From: Pegea sp. RAD2-039
Taxonomy: Eukaryota > Chordata > Thaliacea > Salpida > Salpidae
DNA: 64,000 nt
Assembly (NCBI GenBank): GCA_034620365.1
Contig: JAQGEQ010000170.1
Location: forward strand, 1-64,000
Direction of reading: 5' to 3'
The notes beneath the pieces were generated by a model. The model saw nothing but the letters and a program-made list of their open reading frames with translations. It was not told the DNA's origin and searched no databases. The translations under genes were made by a program, and so were the position numbers. The stretch's first letter is position 1. Each line of letters starts with the position of its first letter. Positions 12,149 to 22,742 of this stretch are shown piece by piece.

Positions 12149-14037
12149 TCCATTCAAACATAAGCTTCTGCATTATATAATTTATAACCATAAATAATTA
12201 TTTAAAATAATATATAATAGCTTATTATTAAAACATATGTTCTTATGAAATAAATATTTAGAATAAATAAAAAATAAAGATACGATATAATTATATATGA
12301 ATAATAAGGTTGTAATTACTTTACAACTATCTCACCTAAATGACTTCAAAGAAAAATTGTTGTTTAATAAGATTTGTTTGATAAGAACTTTAGACATACA
12401 GAACATAACCATTTCTAATAAAGTTCAAAAACCCCCTTTTAGATTCAATATTATTTCAAAACAATATGTCTGTTATAAAAAAGGAAAATACTAAACTATT
12501 ATTTTATACTTTCAAGCCTGGTTTTGATAGAAAATTATAAATAGAAATGTTTCTTAGCTAATTATAATTTTTTGTTTTGAATATTCTTTTCTTCTAGATA
12601 TTTTTTATTTATTTGGTAAAGTTTTAATTTAGATTTGTATTAACTTATTAACTGAAAAAAGTATTTTTTTACTATTTTAACATCTGTCAAATTATTTATA
12701 GTAGAAGTTGAAATTAGAAAATATACAACTTTACAATTAAATAGTAAAATTAAATACGCGGAGAATCTAAACAAGAAAGTTAGTGTTTCCAACAGTTGAA
12801 AGTTTGGCTGTAAAAATTAATTATAATCTTTTCATATATATAGAAAAAGAGCACATAACTCTTTTCAATTTTTTAAACAGATTTTAGGTGACAGCATCTA
12901 CTAAAGTTAAGTATTGACGATTTAGTTCTAAAATTGATATGACTATTTCCAGCATTGCAAAATATTGAAAGCCAAAATCAAAACATTAAAAAGCATGTTT
13001 CTTGCAGTAAAGATTTTAATTTGTCATTTATAAAAAGATTTTAATCAATTTTTGAAAACAGTATGATAGAATTTTAAAATCACAAAAGTATTTTTCTGTT
13101 CAAGGGTATAAATGTTACGATTTATGATTATTACCTCAAAATTATAACGATTGCCATTTCTAAGTTAGCTTTAAAATGAAAGTTTGGTATTATTCAATAC
13201 AACTAAAATATAGTAAATAAAATAAAACTGTAAGTAGTCCAATTATTGAGGGTGATTAAGAGACCAAAACCTCTGCTTATCCTTATATAACTGATCATTT
13301 TTACTTCATCTTTCCTTTAGCTTAACTACATTTTAAGAAAACAATAATTTTGTTATGTATTTTGATGATATTATTTAAAAGTTAAAGTATTTTTAAAGAT
13401 ATAGTTAAAGTATTTTTTCAAATAAACAATAAAGTGTTTTTGTAAACATTTCGCAAAGCTTATAAAAATTATATTTAATTAAATTAAAAATAATTTCAAA
13501 ATTAATTCCTAGTTATTCATATTTTCATTAATACTAGAAAAATAAGTTTAACTCACTAATTGTCAACCTTAAGACATTTGTTGATTTTTTTGTTTTACTT
13601 TAGTATGGACCTCTATATAGGCAATAAAACGTTGTTAGTATATTTCATAGATTTGAAGAAATCACAATCATGCAATTACATTTTATTTATTTCACACTAT
13701 TTATGAACTCGATGAAACAGCTACGATGACTGTTTACTATGTACGTATTTTGGCGAAAAGGTACAATAAATAATAATAGATAAAATCTGCAGATCAGTTT
13801 ATATACAAAACTTTGCAGCGTACCATAAAATCTCAAAGCTTTAGTTTCCCTCAAAAGCTTACAAATAATTTTTGTTGTAGTCCAAAGTTTTGATGGACGA
13901 AATACAAAAAGCAGTTTACTATAATCTCTTTAATTAAAAAAATATTAGTTTTCAGATGATAAACAACTGATGAAAATCATTAAAAGAAAAACAAACAATA
14001 AGAAATCGAAAAATAGTTTCTAAAATGGTATGAGGTT
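12149..14037. other. AT-rich intergenic region, nothing recognised
   Basis: This stretch lies between two minus-strand genes. It contains one open frame of 65 codons at 12297-12494, whose composition simply follows the AT-rich background. No exon, RNA gene or repeat structure could be supported. Confidence 0.5.
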
Positions 14038-16452
14038 TTATTTTTGATTATAATAACTTGAAGTTAAGTTATTGATCATACATGTTGGTAGTTGGTATCC
14101 AACTACATCTGTTACAAGTTTATTCAACTGTTTTGGTAAAACGTAAACTTTTAAATTATTTATGAAATTGTTACTGTTAATTTCTTCAACGTTTTTTGAA
14201 TAATAAACTAATCTTAAGGTGTATGACAAACCATCAAAATTATTTTCCATCTTTTGAAGTGCAATTTTGTAAGAGGTATTTTCGGAAGATAAATTTCCAG
14301 TTTGAAGAGAGTTGTCAACAAAAATTACTTCATTACAAACTTTCATTTTTTTCATTAACCAATCCAAAGGGAGATTAAGACTCGGATTAAGTTCCCAGAG
14401 ATTACAATATACATTTAGTCCTCTTTGTCGAAACATATCTGCCAATTTTGATACAAAACTCCAATATTTTGGTCGACCACATGATGAAGTAGTTTGCACT
14501 AAAACCAAAACGCCCTTTTTACTTTTGTCCCCTGAAAAATATTCAGTAATATCTAATGATTAAATAATTTTCAGTAGCATTTTACTACTATAAATCTATT
14601 ACTATACAATGTAGTCATTTGTTGTTTTTTCAACCCAGGGATAACAATAGAATAGCAATGTTTTTTGAAACAAACGATAACTAGCAAATTTTGAAAGTGT
14701 AAGGTTTGATAAGGTTAGTATTTAAAAAAATGATACAACAGATCAAATTAAGAAAATCAGTATTTAAAAAAACTCAAACAAATCCAAGATTGAATACAAG
14801 TTGAGAAATAAACCTGAAATCTTTTGTTATAGCTGAAGTAGAACGTTTACAGCCGAAATTATTGAAATATTTTAAAATTTTACAGGCTTATGTCTGAATA
14901 TTTTCTTAAGTTTATGTGTTTTAAAAAGAACTCATTTGATGCTGTTGTTTTATAAAAAGTATTGAGATTTTATCTTATTTAAAATATTTAAAAAGAATTA
15001 AGAAAATCATATTTACTTGCATCTCTTTTCCTCAAACGTTGTTTCAACTCATAAATTATTATTGAGATTAAAAGTAAGCCAGATAAAACAAATATCAAAA
15101 TTATGGACTTTTTTTTAATGTTGTCTGCATTTGATGACGACGTATTTTCTTCTGAAATATTTTTAATCAATTATTTATATAACGAAATTTCAACTTTTAC
15201 AGATTTATGTTGATAAAATTTAATGTTTAAATTTGGTTTTTATCAGAGATTTATATTACAAATCAAAATAAAAAAATAGAAAATACTAAAAATATGAATC
15301 AGCTAGTTTTTTTTAATTGCCAAAAATAGAATTGTAAAAATACATTATCTCTTATTGAAGTTATCATAATTTGAAACAAGCCAATATAAAAGATAGACCT
15401 TTATATAAGAAAAAAGAAAATATCAGCTGTCAGTATTGTAATATTGTATATAAAAATCATCTTGAATTGTGTAATAAGTATAAAAATCTTGATATTTACT
15501 TATATTAGCTTCTTATTGAAGTTGAGTTCATAAGAAAATAAAAGAATGTAGATTATTTAGCAGATGACTGATATCGTTTTACAACAGAAATTTACTTCGT
15601 AAATAGTTTAGTGAAAGAGGCTTTAAACTTATTGATGATTTTGTTTACATAAAACCTTGAGAAGGAATATTTAAGGTTGAGACTTCAATCCATTCATTTG
15701 TATATTGTTCAGATGGATTCGATTTAATAAGAAAATGTAAAATATTTTCACGAGTTACATTCGATTGCTTAATTCTCAAACTGTAATTAAATGTAACCTG
15801 AAAATACAACAAAAAAATCAAAAGATTTTATTTTATTTCTAAAAAGCCGTTCATACCATATCAGTTGATATACCTTCCAAAAAAGATTGATGATTCAAAA
15901 TAAAACTTCTTTTTGCTAATACATTACGGCTAGGAGTTGCTTCAACTTGAATAGTAAATCCTTTTGTATAATATTGGAGTAAAATAACTACAAAGTTAAA
16001 AAAATGAATAAAAAATTATGAAGTAAAAGATAATAATCAAAAAATTGATAAAAACTTTGAAGACTACGAATTTATTAGTTATTTTACTAAATGTTACAAA
16101 GTTATTTCAAAAATAAATTCTGTAAAATTATATAAACCTTTGACTTTCCAACTTAAACTAAACACAACAACACCGTTTGATCCATTTATTTGGGGGTTTA
16201 CTTTAAAATTCTCAGGTTTAGAAACTTTTACTTCTTTTTCTGACAAAATAATTTCATCTGAAATACAAATAAGCCGTATAAATTAACTTAATCTTTACTA
16301 ATTAAAGTCCTACTTCCTGAACAACAACAAAACTCATCTTGTACACATTCTTCCTCATCATCATAGCATCTTATGGGTTCACTTTCAACAATAGTTATAC
16401 AAAATTGCAAAATTATGAAAGTCAAAGTAATTTTGTTAAAGTTTCTTTTCAT
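14038..16452 (-). CDS. IL-17-receptor-like membrane protein with SEFIR domain
   Basis: Six exons in one frame: 16314-16452, 16138-16257, 15857-15987, 15656-15797, 15017-15151 and 14038-14531, giving 386 residues. The N-terminus MKRNFNKITLTFIILQFCI is a signal peptide, followed by a short cysteine-rich stretch (EECVQDEFCCC). Next is a fibronectin-like extracellular region (VVVFSLSWKVK; TFNYSLRI). One membrane span, IILIFVLSGLLLISIIIY, leads into a basic stop-transfer segment. The last exon is a SEFIR domain: KKGVLVLVQTTSSCGRPKYW, LADMFRQRGLNVYCNLWEL, DWLMKKMKVCNEVIFVD. SEFIR domains of IL-17 receptors bind Act1-type adaptors by homotypic contact. The receptor is compact compared with vertebrate IL-17R chains, which carry long cytoplasmic tails. 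Here the protein stops shortly after the SEFIR fold. Which ligand it binds cannot be said. Confidence 0.8.
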
Positions 16453-16988
16453 ACTTCACAGTTTTACCTTGAAATTAAAAAAATGATTTAAAAATTCTAA
16501 TTTGAATTGACTTGATTAAACACCTAAAGTTTAATTTTGCTTACAAAATTCAACAAGAAACTTTTTATAACGATATAATACATTTCTTAACAAAAGAAGG
16601 CTCTTTTAAAAACAGATTGATTTGCTTGAATGACAAACAAAGAAAAAAGTTTCCTCTAATTTAATTTTTATTACGAGAAAATAATTATAAAAACTTTGAA
16701 AATTCTACATCATCGAATAAAGGAGCATCATAGAAAATATTATTTTCAATGAAAAGTAGTTGAAAAATGCACTTGGATTAAAAACAATTCATAAGTCTGA
16801 TATTTTACTTAATTGGAACAAGTATGTTAAATTTAGCTGAAGAATGTTCAGATGGATATTATATATGGCTGAATGATTTTCATTCTTTCATAAATTCAAA
16901 AGAATTCGCTCGCTTACTCATAAATATCAATTTTAAATACTTAAAAGTTGAACAAAAAATGATTTTAAACTAGAACAAAAGATTAAAG
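16453..16988. other. AT-rich intergenic stretch, nothing recognised
   Basis: This separates the start of the SEFIR gene from the 3' tail of a minus-strand LINE copy. It probably contains the receptor promoter, but no clear core element stands out. Confidence 0.45.
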
Positions 16989-18621
16989 TTTATCTATTTA
17001 TTTCAATAAATGCGAAGGAGGGTACCTGAAAAGAGCGCCTCTCGCTAACACACATTCTCACAAATAACGTCTATTTAGTCAAAAATTTAGAAAACAAAAG
17101 ATGTAACACATGGTATTTCGATATCACTCAAGGCATATAACAGTGAACAATTACATGGAATGTTAATAATATAAGAAAGAGAAAAAATCACAGTATAGAA
17201 ATGACAATGTTGGAAATATTATAACGATTCAACTTCTTTTTGAACAATGCGAGTGACTTCGACATGACAATGTCTGATGGCAACTGATTCCATGTATTAA
17301 TTGTACGGTATTAGAAAAAATTCGCTCTGACAAATGTACTAGGTGATATAGGCTTATTAAGGTGTAATGTGTGTCGTCTGAGAATAACTTGAAGAAAGGA
17401 ATAATTGAAAAGAAATCATCAAACTGAATGTCAATTAAATTTTGGATAATTTAAAAAATAAAAATTAAGTCATATTTAATCCGTCGAATTTCCAAAGTAT
17501 CTAAATTGAAGAGGCTGAGACAATGTTTATAACTATCATATTTAATATTAAGTATATACTAATCTCGTAAATGTGGCCTGAACAGACTCGATTTTTTTGA
17601 TATCACTAACTTGATATGGCATCCATGCACTGACATTGTATTCAAGAATTGGACGTAGGTACAATTTGAAAAGATTGATGAAAAAGCATGGGTTCTTAGA
17701 ATTAAAGGTCTTTATAATAAGAAAGACAAAGTTGATTGATTTTCCAAAGATTTTGGAAGCATAATTGCGCCATTTAAAGTCAGATGATAGAGTAATGCCA
17801 AGGTCTAGGGCCGAAGATACTCGTTGAATAATAAATCGATTGATGGAGTATTGGTTCAAGCAATTTACAGCTGGTTTACGAGAAAAGGTTATAAGTTTAG
17901 ACTTTGTGGGCAGGATTCTGAGCTGCCAATTCGCAGACCAGTTTTCTACAGTGTGTAGTGCAGTTTGAAGTTTTGAAGGATTACAAGATAATAGCTTGAT
18001 ATCATCTGCATACACAAACACTCTGACATCATCTACTGCTGCTAATCTTCTAATGAGGTCCTCGATGATAATTAAAAAGAGAAGGGGACCCAGAACAGAA
18101 CCCTGAGGAACACCACTAGTGATTTGACTAGAAGTAGATAAAGATCTTTCAACACGAGTTTGTTGGATTCTACCTGATAGGTAATCTTCAATCCACTGTA
18201 ACATAAAGCTGTTGGTTTTTAAGTTTTTCAATACAGTAACGAGCTTAGTGTGTGGGACAGAATCAAACGCTTTAGCAAAATCGAGATAGATGATGTCACA
18301 AGGAGTGTTACTTTCGTAATGGGCTGTAAGCTCATTAAGAAAAGTGAGATGTTGAGTCAGAAAAGATCTCCGTTTCACAAAGTCATGTTGGACGTCAGAT
18401 ATTAGATGGTGCTCCATCAAATGACTGGTTATATGATTGTGGATGCTATGCTCTTGAGTTCTGCAGATAACTGAAGTCAGCGAAACTGGTCTGTAGTTAA
18501 GTGCAGTGTTTCTGGGACCCTTTTTATGAATTGGAGTAATGACAGCTTTCTTCCAAATTTGTGGAACTCTTCTTCGCCTCAGAGTCATGTTAAAGAAAAG
18601 CGATAAAGGTAGTGATAAAAT
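16989..18621 (-). mobile_element. 5'-truncated CR1/L2-like LINE copy (reverse transcriptase part)
   Basis: Read on the minus strand, this matches the 3' half of the nearly complete LINE at 51.7-56.1 kb. Similarity begins near 18621, within the codons just before MTLRRRRVPQIWKKA, and runs to the 3' tail (gcgagaggcgctcttt, then an AT-rich tail) at about 16989. A 346-codon frame at 17548-18588 holds reverse transcriptase motifs: YRPVSLTSVICRTQEHSI, FAKAFDSVPH, SGVPQGSVLGPLLFL and VFVYADDIKLL with the catalytic DD pair. Downstream of TRLVYT the frame is lost, and the rest of ORF2 and the 3' UTR are recognisable only as DNA. The copy lacks ORF1 and the endonuclease, as expected for incomplete reverse transcription. 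Confidence 0.9.
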
Positions 18622-20217
18622 TTACGGTATTTATGTTTTACAAAAATTATTTTTAAGACAATGTAATATCAAAGATTAATTTCTAATCTCTAAATCATCA
18701 ATAAATTTTCTGGCAAAATTAAAAAATTCTCCTAGAATATCAAACTTATATACACAGATTACCTATATTGATACACACTAGTAGGTCTAGCTCAAGAAGT
18801 AGCAATAAAATGTATTAAATAAGAATAAATAGTAAAACAATTTCTGTTATTCTATTTTGCACCAAACAATTGATTTTTTATATTTGTTTGGCTTAAGTTA
18901 GATTTTGAGTATCAGATATGTATTTTAGAAAATGTACTTATTATTTGAAAATACCACATTCCTCAAATTTAAGTACGAAGTCTGAATAATTAAATGCAAT
19001 AGAAACATATTTATGAATTTAACTTATTTGTTATGAAAAAATTAACATTTGAAAATATTATTCTGGTTATTTCAACTAGGCACTTATAACAGACTACAAA
19101 TTAATCAACTTTTAGGCCCTATCAAATTACTAAAAAAACTTAAAGTTTCATCGAAAAATTTGCTTCTTGTCTAATAGTGCAGCAAGACAAAATATTTTGT
19201 TTGTTACAAAATATTGAAGCTGAATTAAAGCTTAGTGCAGGAACTCTAAGATCAGGACTTCAAACAAAAGTTAGTTAGGTTCTATAATATTTTGAAGACT
19301 CTTCGGTTAACAAACGCTTTATTCACATAGAACTGTTTTCACATACATTTTTAATTCACTTAGATCTTGTTTTTGGGGTTTGAGGATGCTTAAAAGTTTC
19401 TTTTTTTATTTCTAGCTATCTGTAAGATGAATCGCTTTAAAAAATATTCATTTTATATATACTTTACAAAAATGTTGTTGATATTATATTTGATTATTTA
19501 AAACTCTTAAGTCTACAATATTTTCCAAAAGTTATTCTTATAAAAGTATAACCATAATCTTTGCTTTTATTGCTTTTATATGGTTTGCAGTTATCGTTAT
19601 ATCTACATTATCAGATTTAATTAAAAACAATATTCATCATACATATAAATGTTATTTAAAAAATTATAAAAAAACGATAAAACCGATGAATAAATACTAT
19701 TTTCAACATTTTTTGCTAGTTACTAACCATGCAACTCATCAGGCTTACAAAAATACTGCGATTTAATTAGAAATATTTGTTAAACAGTCTAGCAGTCAAA
19801 GAAGTAGATAAAAAATATTTTATGACGGTGGGGATAGACTACATGATAACATTAGTTTGTAGGTAGAGAAAGCTTTAATTAATTTATTTTTTTCTAATTA
19901 GTTGTTAACAGAGCAATAGAAATGTTTGATCATTGAGTCATATTTAATTATCAATAGAGCATATTTCTTCGTCTTAGGTTAATAAATAATTTTTTTCTGC
20001 AATCACTTATTTATTTTATATTACATTATTTTTTCAACAACTTGTTTATTAAAACTTTATGTTCAATCCAGGAATCATATTTTTGAAAAGTAAAAATTTA
20101 CTTTACCGCTTGAGTCAATTTATGGTAATGTTTCTAACTTGCTTCTAAGCCCTTTCGGCTCTTTCGTGTCAACGAGTTAGACTAGTTCTTGTAGGCCTTT
20201 ACGTATATTAAATAAAT
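18622..20217. other. AT-rich upstream region of RACK1
   Basis: No exon or RNA gene was recognised. The last 100 bases contain a pyrimidine-rich stretch that could be the RACK1 transcription start, listed separately. Confidence 0.45.
20149..20166 (+). promoter_or_regulatory. Possible TOP-like pyrimidine tract at RACK1 5' end
   Basis: The sequence gccctttcggctctttcg lies about 50-70 bases before the RACK1 ATG. Vertebrate RACK1 mRNA is translated as a 5' TOP mRNA, starting at a C in a pyrimidine run. A similar start here is possible, but the transcription start is not visible in DNA. Confidence 0.3.
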
Positions 20218-22708
20218 ATGTCTAATGAGCAAATGACCCTTCGAGGTTACCTAAAGGGCCACACAGGATGGGTTACTAAAATTGCAACCACCCCAGCAAT
20301 TCCAGAGATGATTATCTCTGCCTCAAGAGGTAATTCAATTTTTTCTAAGATTTTTATTGTATTTTTTAAGTTTTGATTTTTGCTTGTATGTTTTTTATTT
20401 GGATATTTTTATTAAAACTATTTTTTTCTCTTTATAACTTGTATATCTAAAACTTTTAATTAATACTTGTAAATTATTATATAAAATACAGAAATATTTT
20501 CAATTTTCTTTTTGTATTTTCTAATTTTCTTACTTTTTCATCTAATAGCTTTTCTAAGAATAATTTTAGTTGTTAAATATTTAGTTAAAATTGTATAAAT
20601 GTTAAGTTTATCAATTATATATTCTTTGTACAATTTAAAATAAAATTTTTAAATTGTATTTAACAGAAATTTATTTTGAATTATAAATTTAACATTATAA
20701 TTTAAAACAAAATATTTTTTATGTAATTGAAAATCTATAAATAATTTATAATTTTGTTATTAATATTTTTATAATTTTTAGATTCGACTTTAGTTTTCTT
20801 CACTTAAATAATTTTATTTCATTTATTATTTCAAGTTGTATATATATATAATTTATTAGCATGAATGCAACTAAAATAAAGTTTAATTCGATTTATTTTT
20901 CAAGTATTATTTTTATAACTTATGAATGTCTTATTTTATGTTTATGAAATGATTTTTATCAATTATCTTTTTACATTTTCAAGCTTAATAATCTGCAGTT
21001 AAGTATTCTAAGAAATCAGTTTTATAAACATCAAAATGTTTTCATGAAATATTTCACTTTTTTATGTTTTTAATTGAAATGAAAACTTTCTTCGCAGATA
21101 AATCTCTGATCGTATGGAAAATTACTCGAGAAGATTTAGCTTATGGAGTAATGAACAGAAGACTTTGTGGTCATTCTCACTTTGTGTCTGATGTAGTTAT
21201 CTCCACTGATGGGCAATATGCTCTATCAGGTTCTTGGGATGGAGATCTCCGCTTATGGAGTCTTCAACAGTAAGTTTCAGTAAATGATGATCATCTTCCC
21301 ACTAAGATAATGATGAGTAACATATTCATATCACTTGTGATGACAGGATGTTCTGCAATTCTGAATCTCAACAACTCCATGTTTTTATCTCTTTGTTTTC
21401 TTTGTTGTAATAAGTCTTTTTTTCAGAGGTATCACTACCCGTCGATTCACTGGGCACACTAAAGATGTGTTGTCTGTTGCATTCAGCGGTGATAATCGTC
21501 AGATCGTGTCAGCATCTCGTGACAAGACCATTAAATTGTGGAACACTCTTGGACAATGCAAATACACAATAGTTGTTAGTTTGCCACTGTTTATTTTTGG
21601 CAATTTTATTTTATGACAGTGGTATTGTAGGATGAAGGACACAGTGATTGGGTCTCCTGCGTACAATTCTCACCAAACCAAACTGACCCCATCATCGTTT
21701 CTAGTGGATGGGATAAAGTTGTGAAAGTAAGCTACTAGTCAACATTAAATTTTTATTTATTTATCTCGCTCATGATGACATCTTAATTCTGCCATTATTA
21801 TGCGAAAGGTAGTAGATTTGCAAATGATATCAACATCTGTTTTATTCAACTGAAGCACCAACTTGATGCCAAATCTCAAACTGATTTATCTTCCATCTTT
21901 TTATCGTTCATTCCATTTACAGGTGTGGAATTTGGCTAATTGCAAGTTGAAGACCAACCATTTTGGTCACACAGCTTTTATCAACGCTGTCACTGTATCA
22001 CCAGACGGCTCACTATGTGCTTCAGGAGGCAAAGACGGTCACGCTATGTTGTGGGATGTGTCAGAAGGTTAGTTAACTTCATTCTGACGAGTGATTAGTT
22101 CGTAAAAGTGCAAATTCATCGTCCTTGTAATCGATTCCCCCCACCTCACTTCAACCTGTCCTCACCATTTGTCAGCAAATATTGTCACTCTTGTGATTTC
22201 TTTGTGAAAGAATTAGTAGTAGAACTAGTAATGTAGATAATTTCAACTCACACTGAATTCAATGAAACCCCTGTCCAAGCAATGACTTTAATCCACTGCT
22301 TGGCTTACAATAGTCAGCTAAATAGCCGCCTACTAGCTAATAGTGACAAATAATTTGGTTGCAGGAAAACATCTGTACACTTTGAGCAACGGTGAATGTG
22401 AAATCCACGCTCTTGCTTTCTCACCAAACCGTTACTGGCTATGTGCTGCTTGTGGCCCAACCATTAAGATCTGGGACCTTGAAGGCAAAGCTCTTCTCGA
22501 TGAGCTAAAACCTGAATTGACCCAATCCAGCAAACCTTGTCAACCAGAATGTCTATCTTTGGCATGGTCTTCTGATGGCCAGGTAATCTCGATATTTTTT
22601 ATCAATTTTTGTGCTAAACTATTTTATTTGTAGACCTTGTTTGCTGGTTACACTGATAATCAGATCAGAGTTTGGCAAGTTTCTATTCTTGCTAGCCAGT
22701 CAGCGTAA
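20218..22708 (+). CDS. RACK1: RACK1, ribosome-associated WD-repeat scaffold
   Basis: Seven exons: 20218-20329, 21098-21269, 21427-21574, 21631-21726, 21923-22067, 22365-22582 and 22634-22708. They sum to 966 bases, encoding 321 residues, close to the usual 317. The protein starts [20 protein letters not shown]. It shows the seven WD repeats of the beta propeller, for example [60 protein letters not shown] and [12 protein letters not shown], and ends [16 protein letters not shown]1 sits on the 40S head near the mRNA exit and docks kinases, including protein kinase C. Introns 2 and 4 contain box C/D snoRNA-like sequences. An AATAAA lies at 22737-22742. The gene is complete with no visible damage. 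Confidence 0.97.
21305..21368 (+). ncRNA. SNORD96: Box C/D snoRNA, SNORD96 (U96) homologue in RACK1 intron 2
   Basis: Box C ATGATGA (21310-21316) and box D CTGA (21361-21364) are flanked by the short terminal stem AGAT (21305-21308)/ATCT (21365-21368). A second box C-like GTGATGA (C') lies at 21337-21343. The stretch before box D, gatgttctgcaatt (21347-21360), is complementary to the conserved 5.8S rRNA segment AATTGCAGAACA. By the fifth-base rule, the base five before box D (C at 21356) pairs with the G that corresponds to human 5.8S G75, the known target of vertebrate U96. Vertebrate SNORD96A also lies in a RACK1 intron and ends CTGCAATTCTGA. Sequence, target and host gene therefore all agree. 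Confidence 0.85.
21768..21856 (+). ncRNA. Candidate second box C/D snoRNA in RACK1 intron 4
   Basis: ATGATGA (21772-21778, box C) and CTGA (21850-21853, box D) are framed by a three-base terminal stem GCT/AGC. A C'-like AAATGAT lies at 21821-21827, and a weak D' (CTGC) at about 21789. The candidate is 89 bases long. The guide stretch before box D does not match a target I can name, and it does not look like vertebrate SNORD95, the other RACK1 guest. The call rests on motif spacing alone. Confidence 0.4.
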
Positions 22709-22736
22709 TATTTGGTAATTAACGTTGAAACTGACC

Positions 22737-22742
22737 AATAAA
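22737..22742 (+). terminator. Polyadenylation signal AATAAA of RACK1
   Basis: AATAAA lies 29 bases after the RACK1 stop. A T/G-rich stretch (catgtttgtctttcgttc) follows about 25 bases later, as expected for a cleavage-stimulating element. Confidence 0.65.

Noticed and set aside
12297-12494. 65-codon plus-strand frame
   Set aside because: Composition matches AT-rich background and no domain or promoter context is seen.
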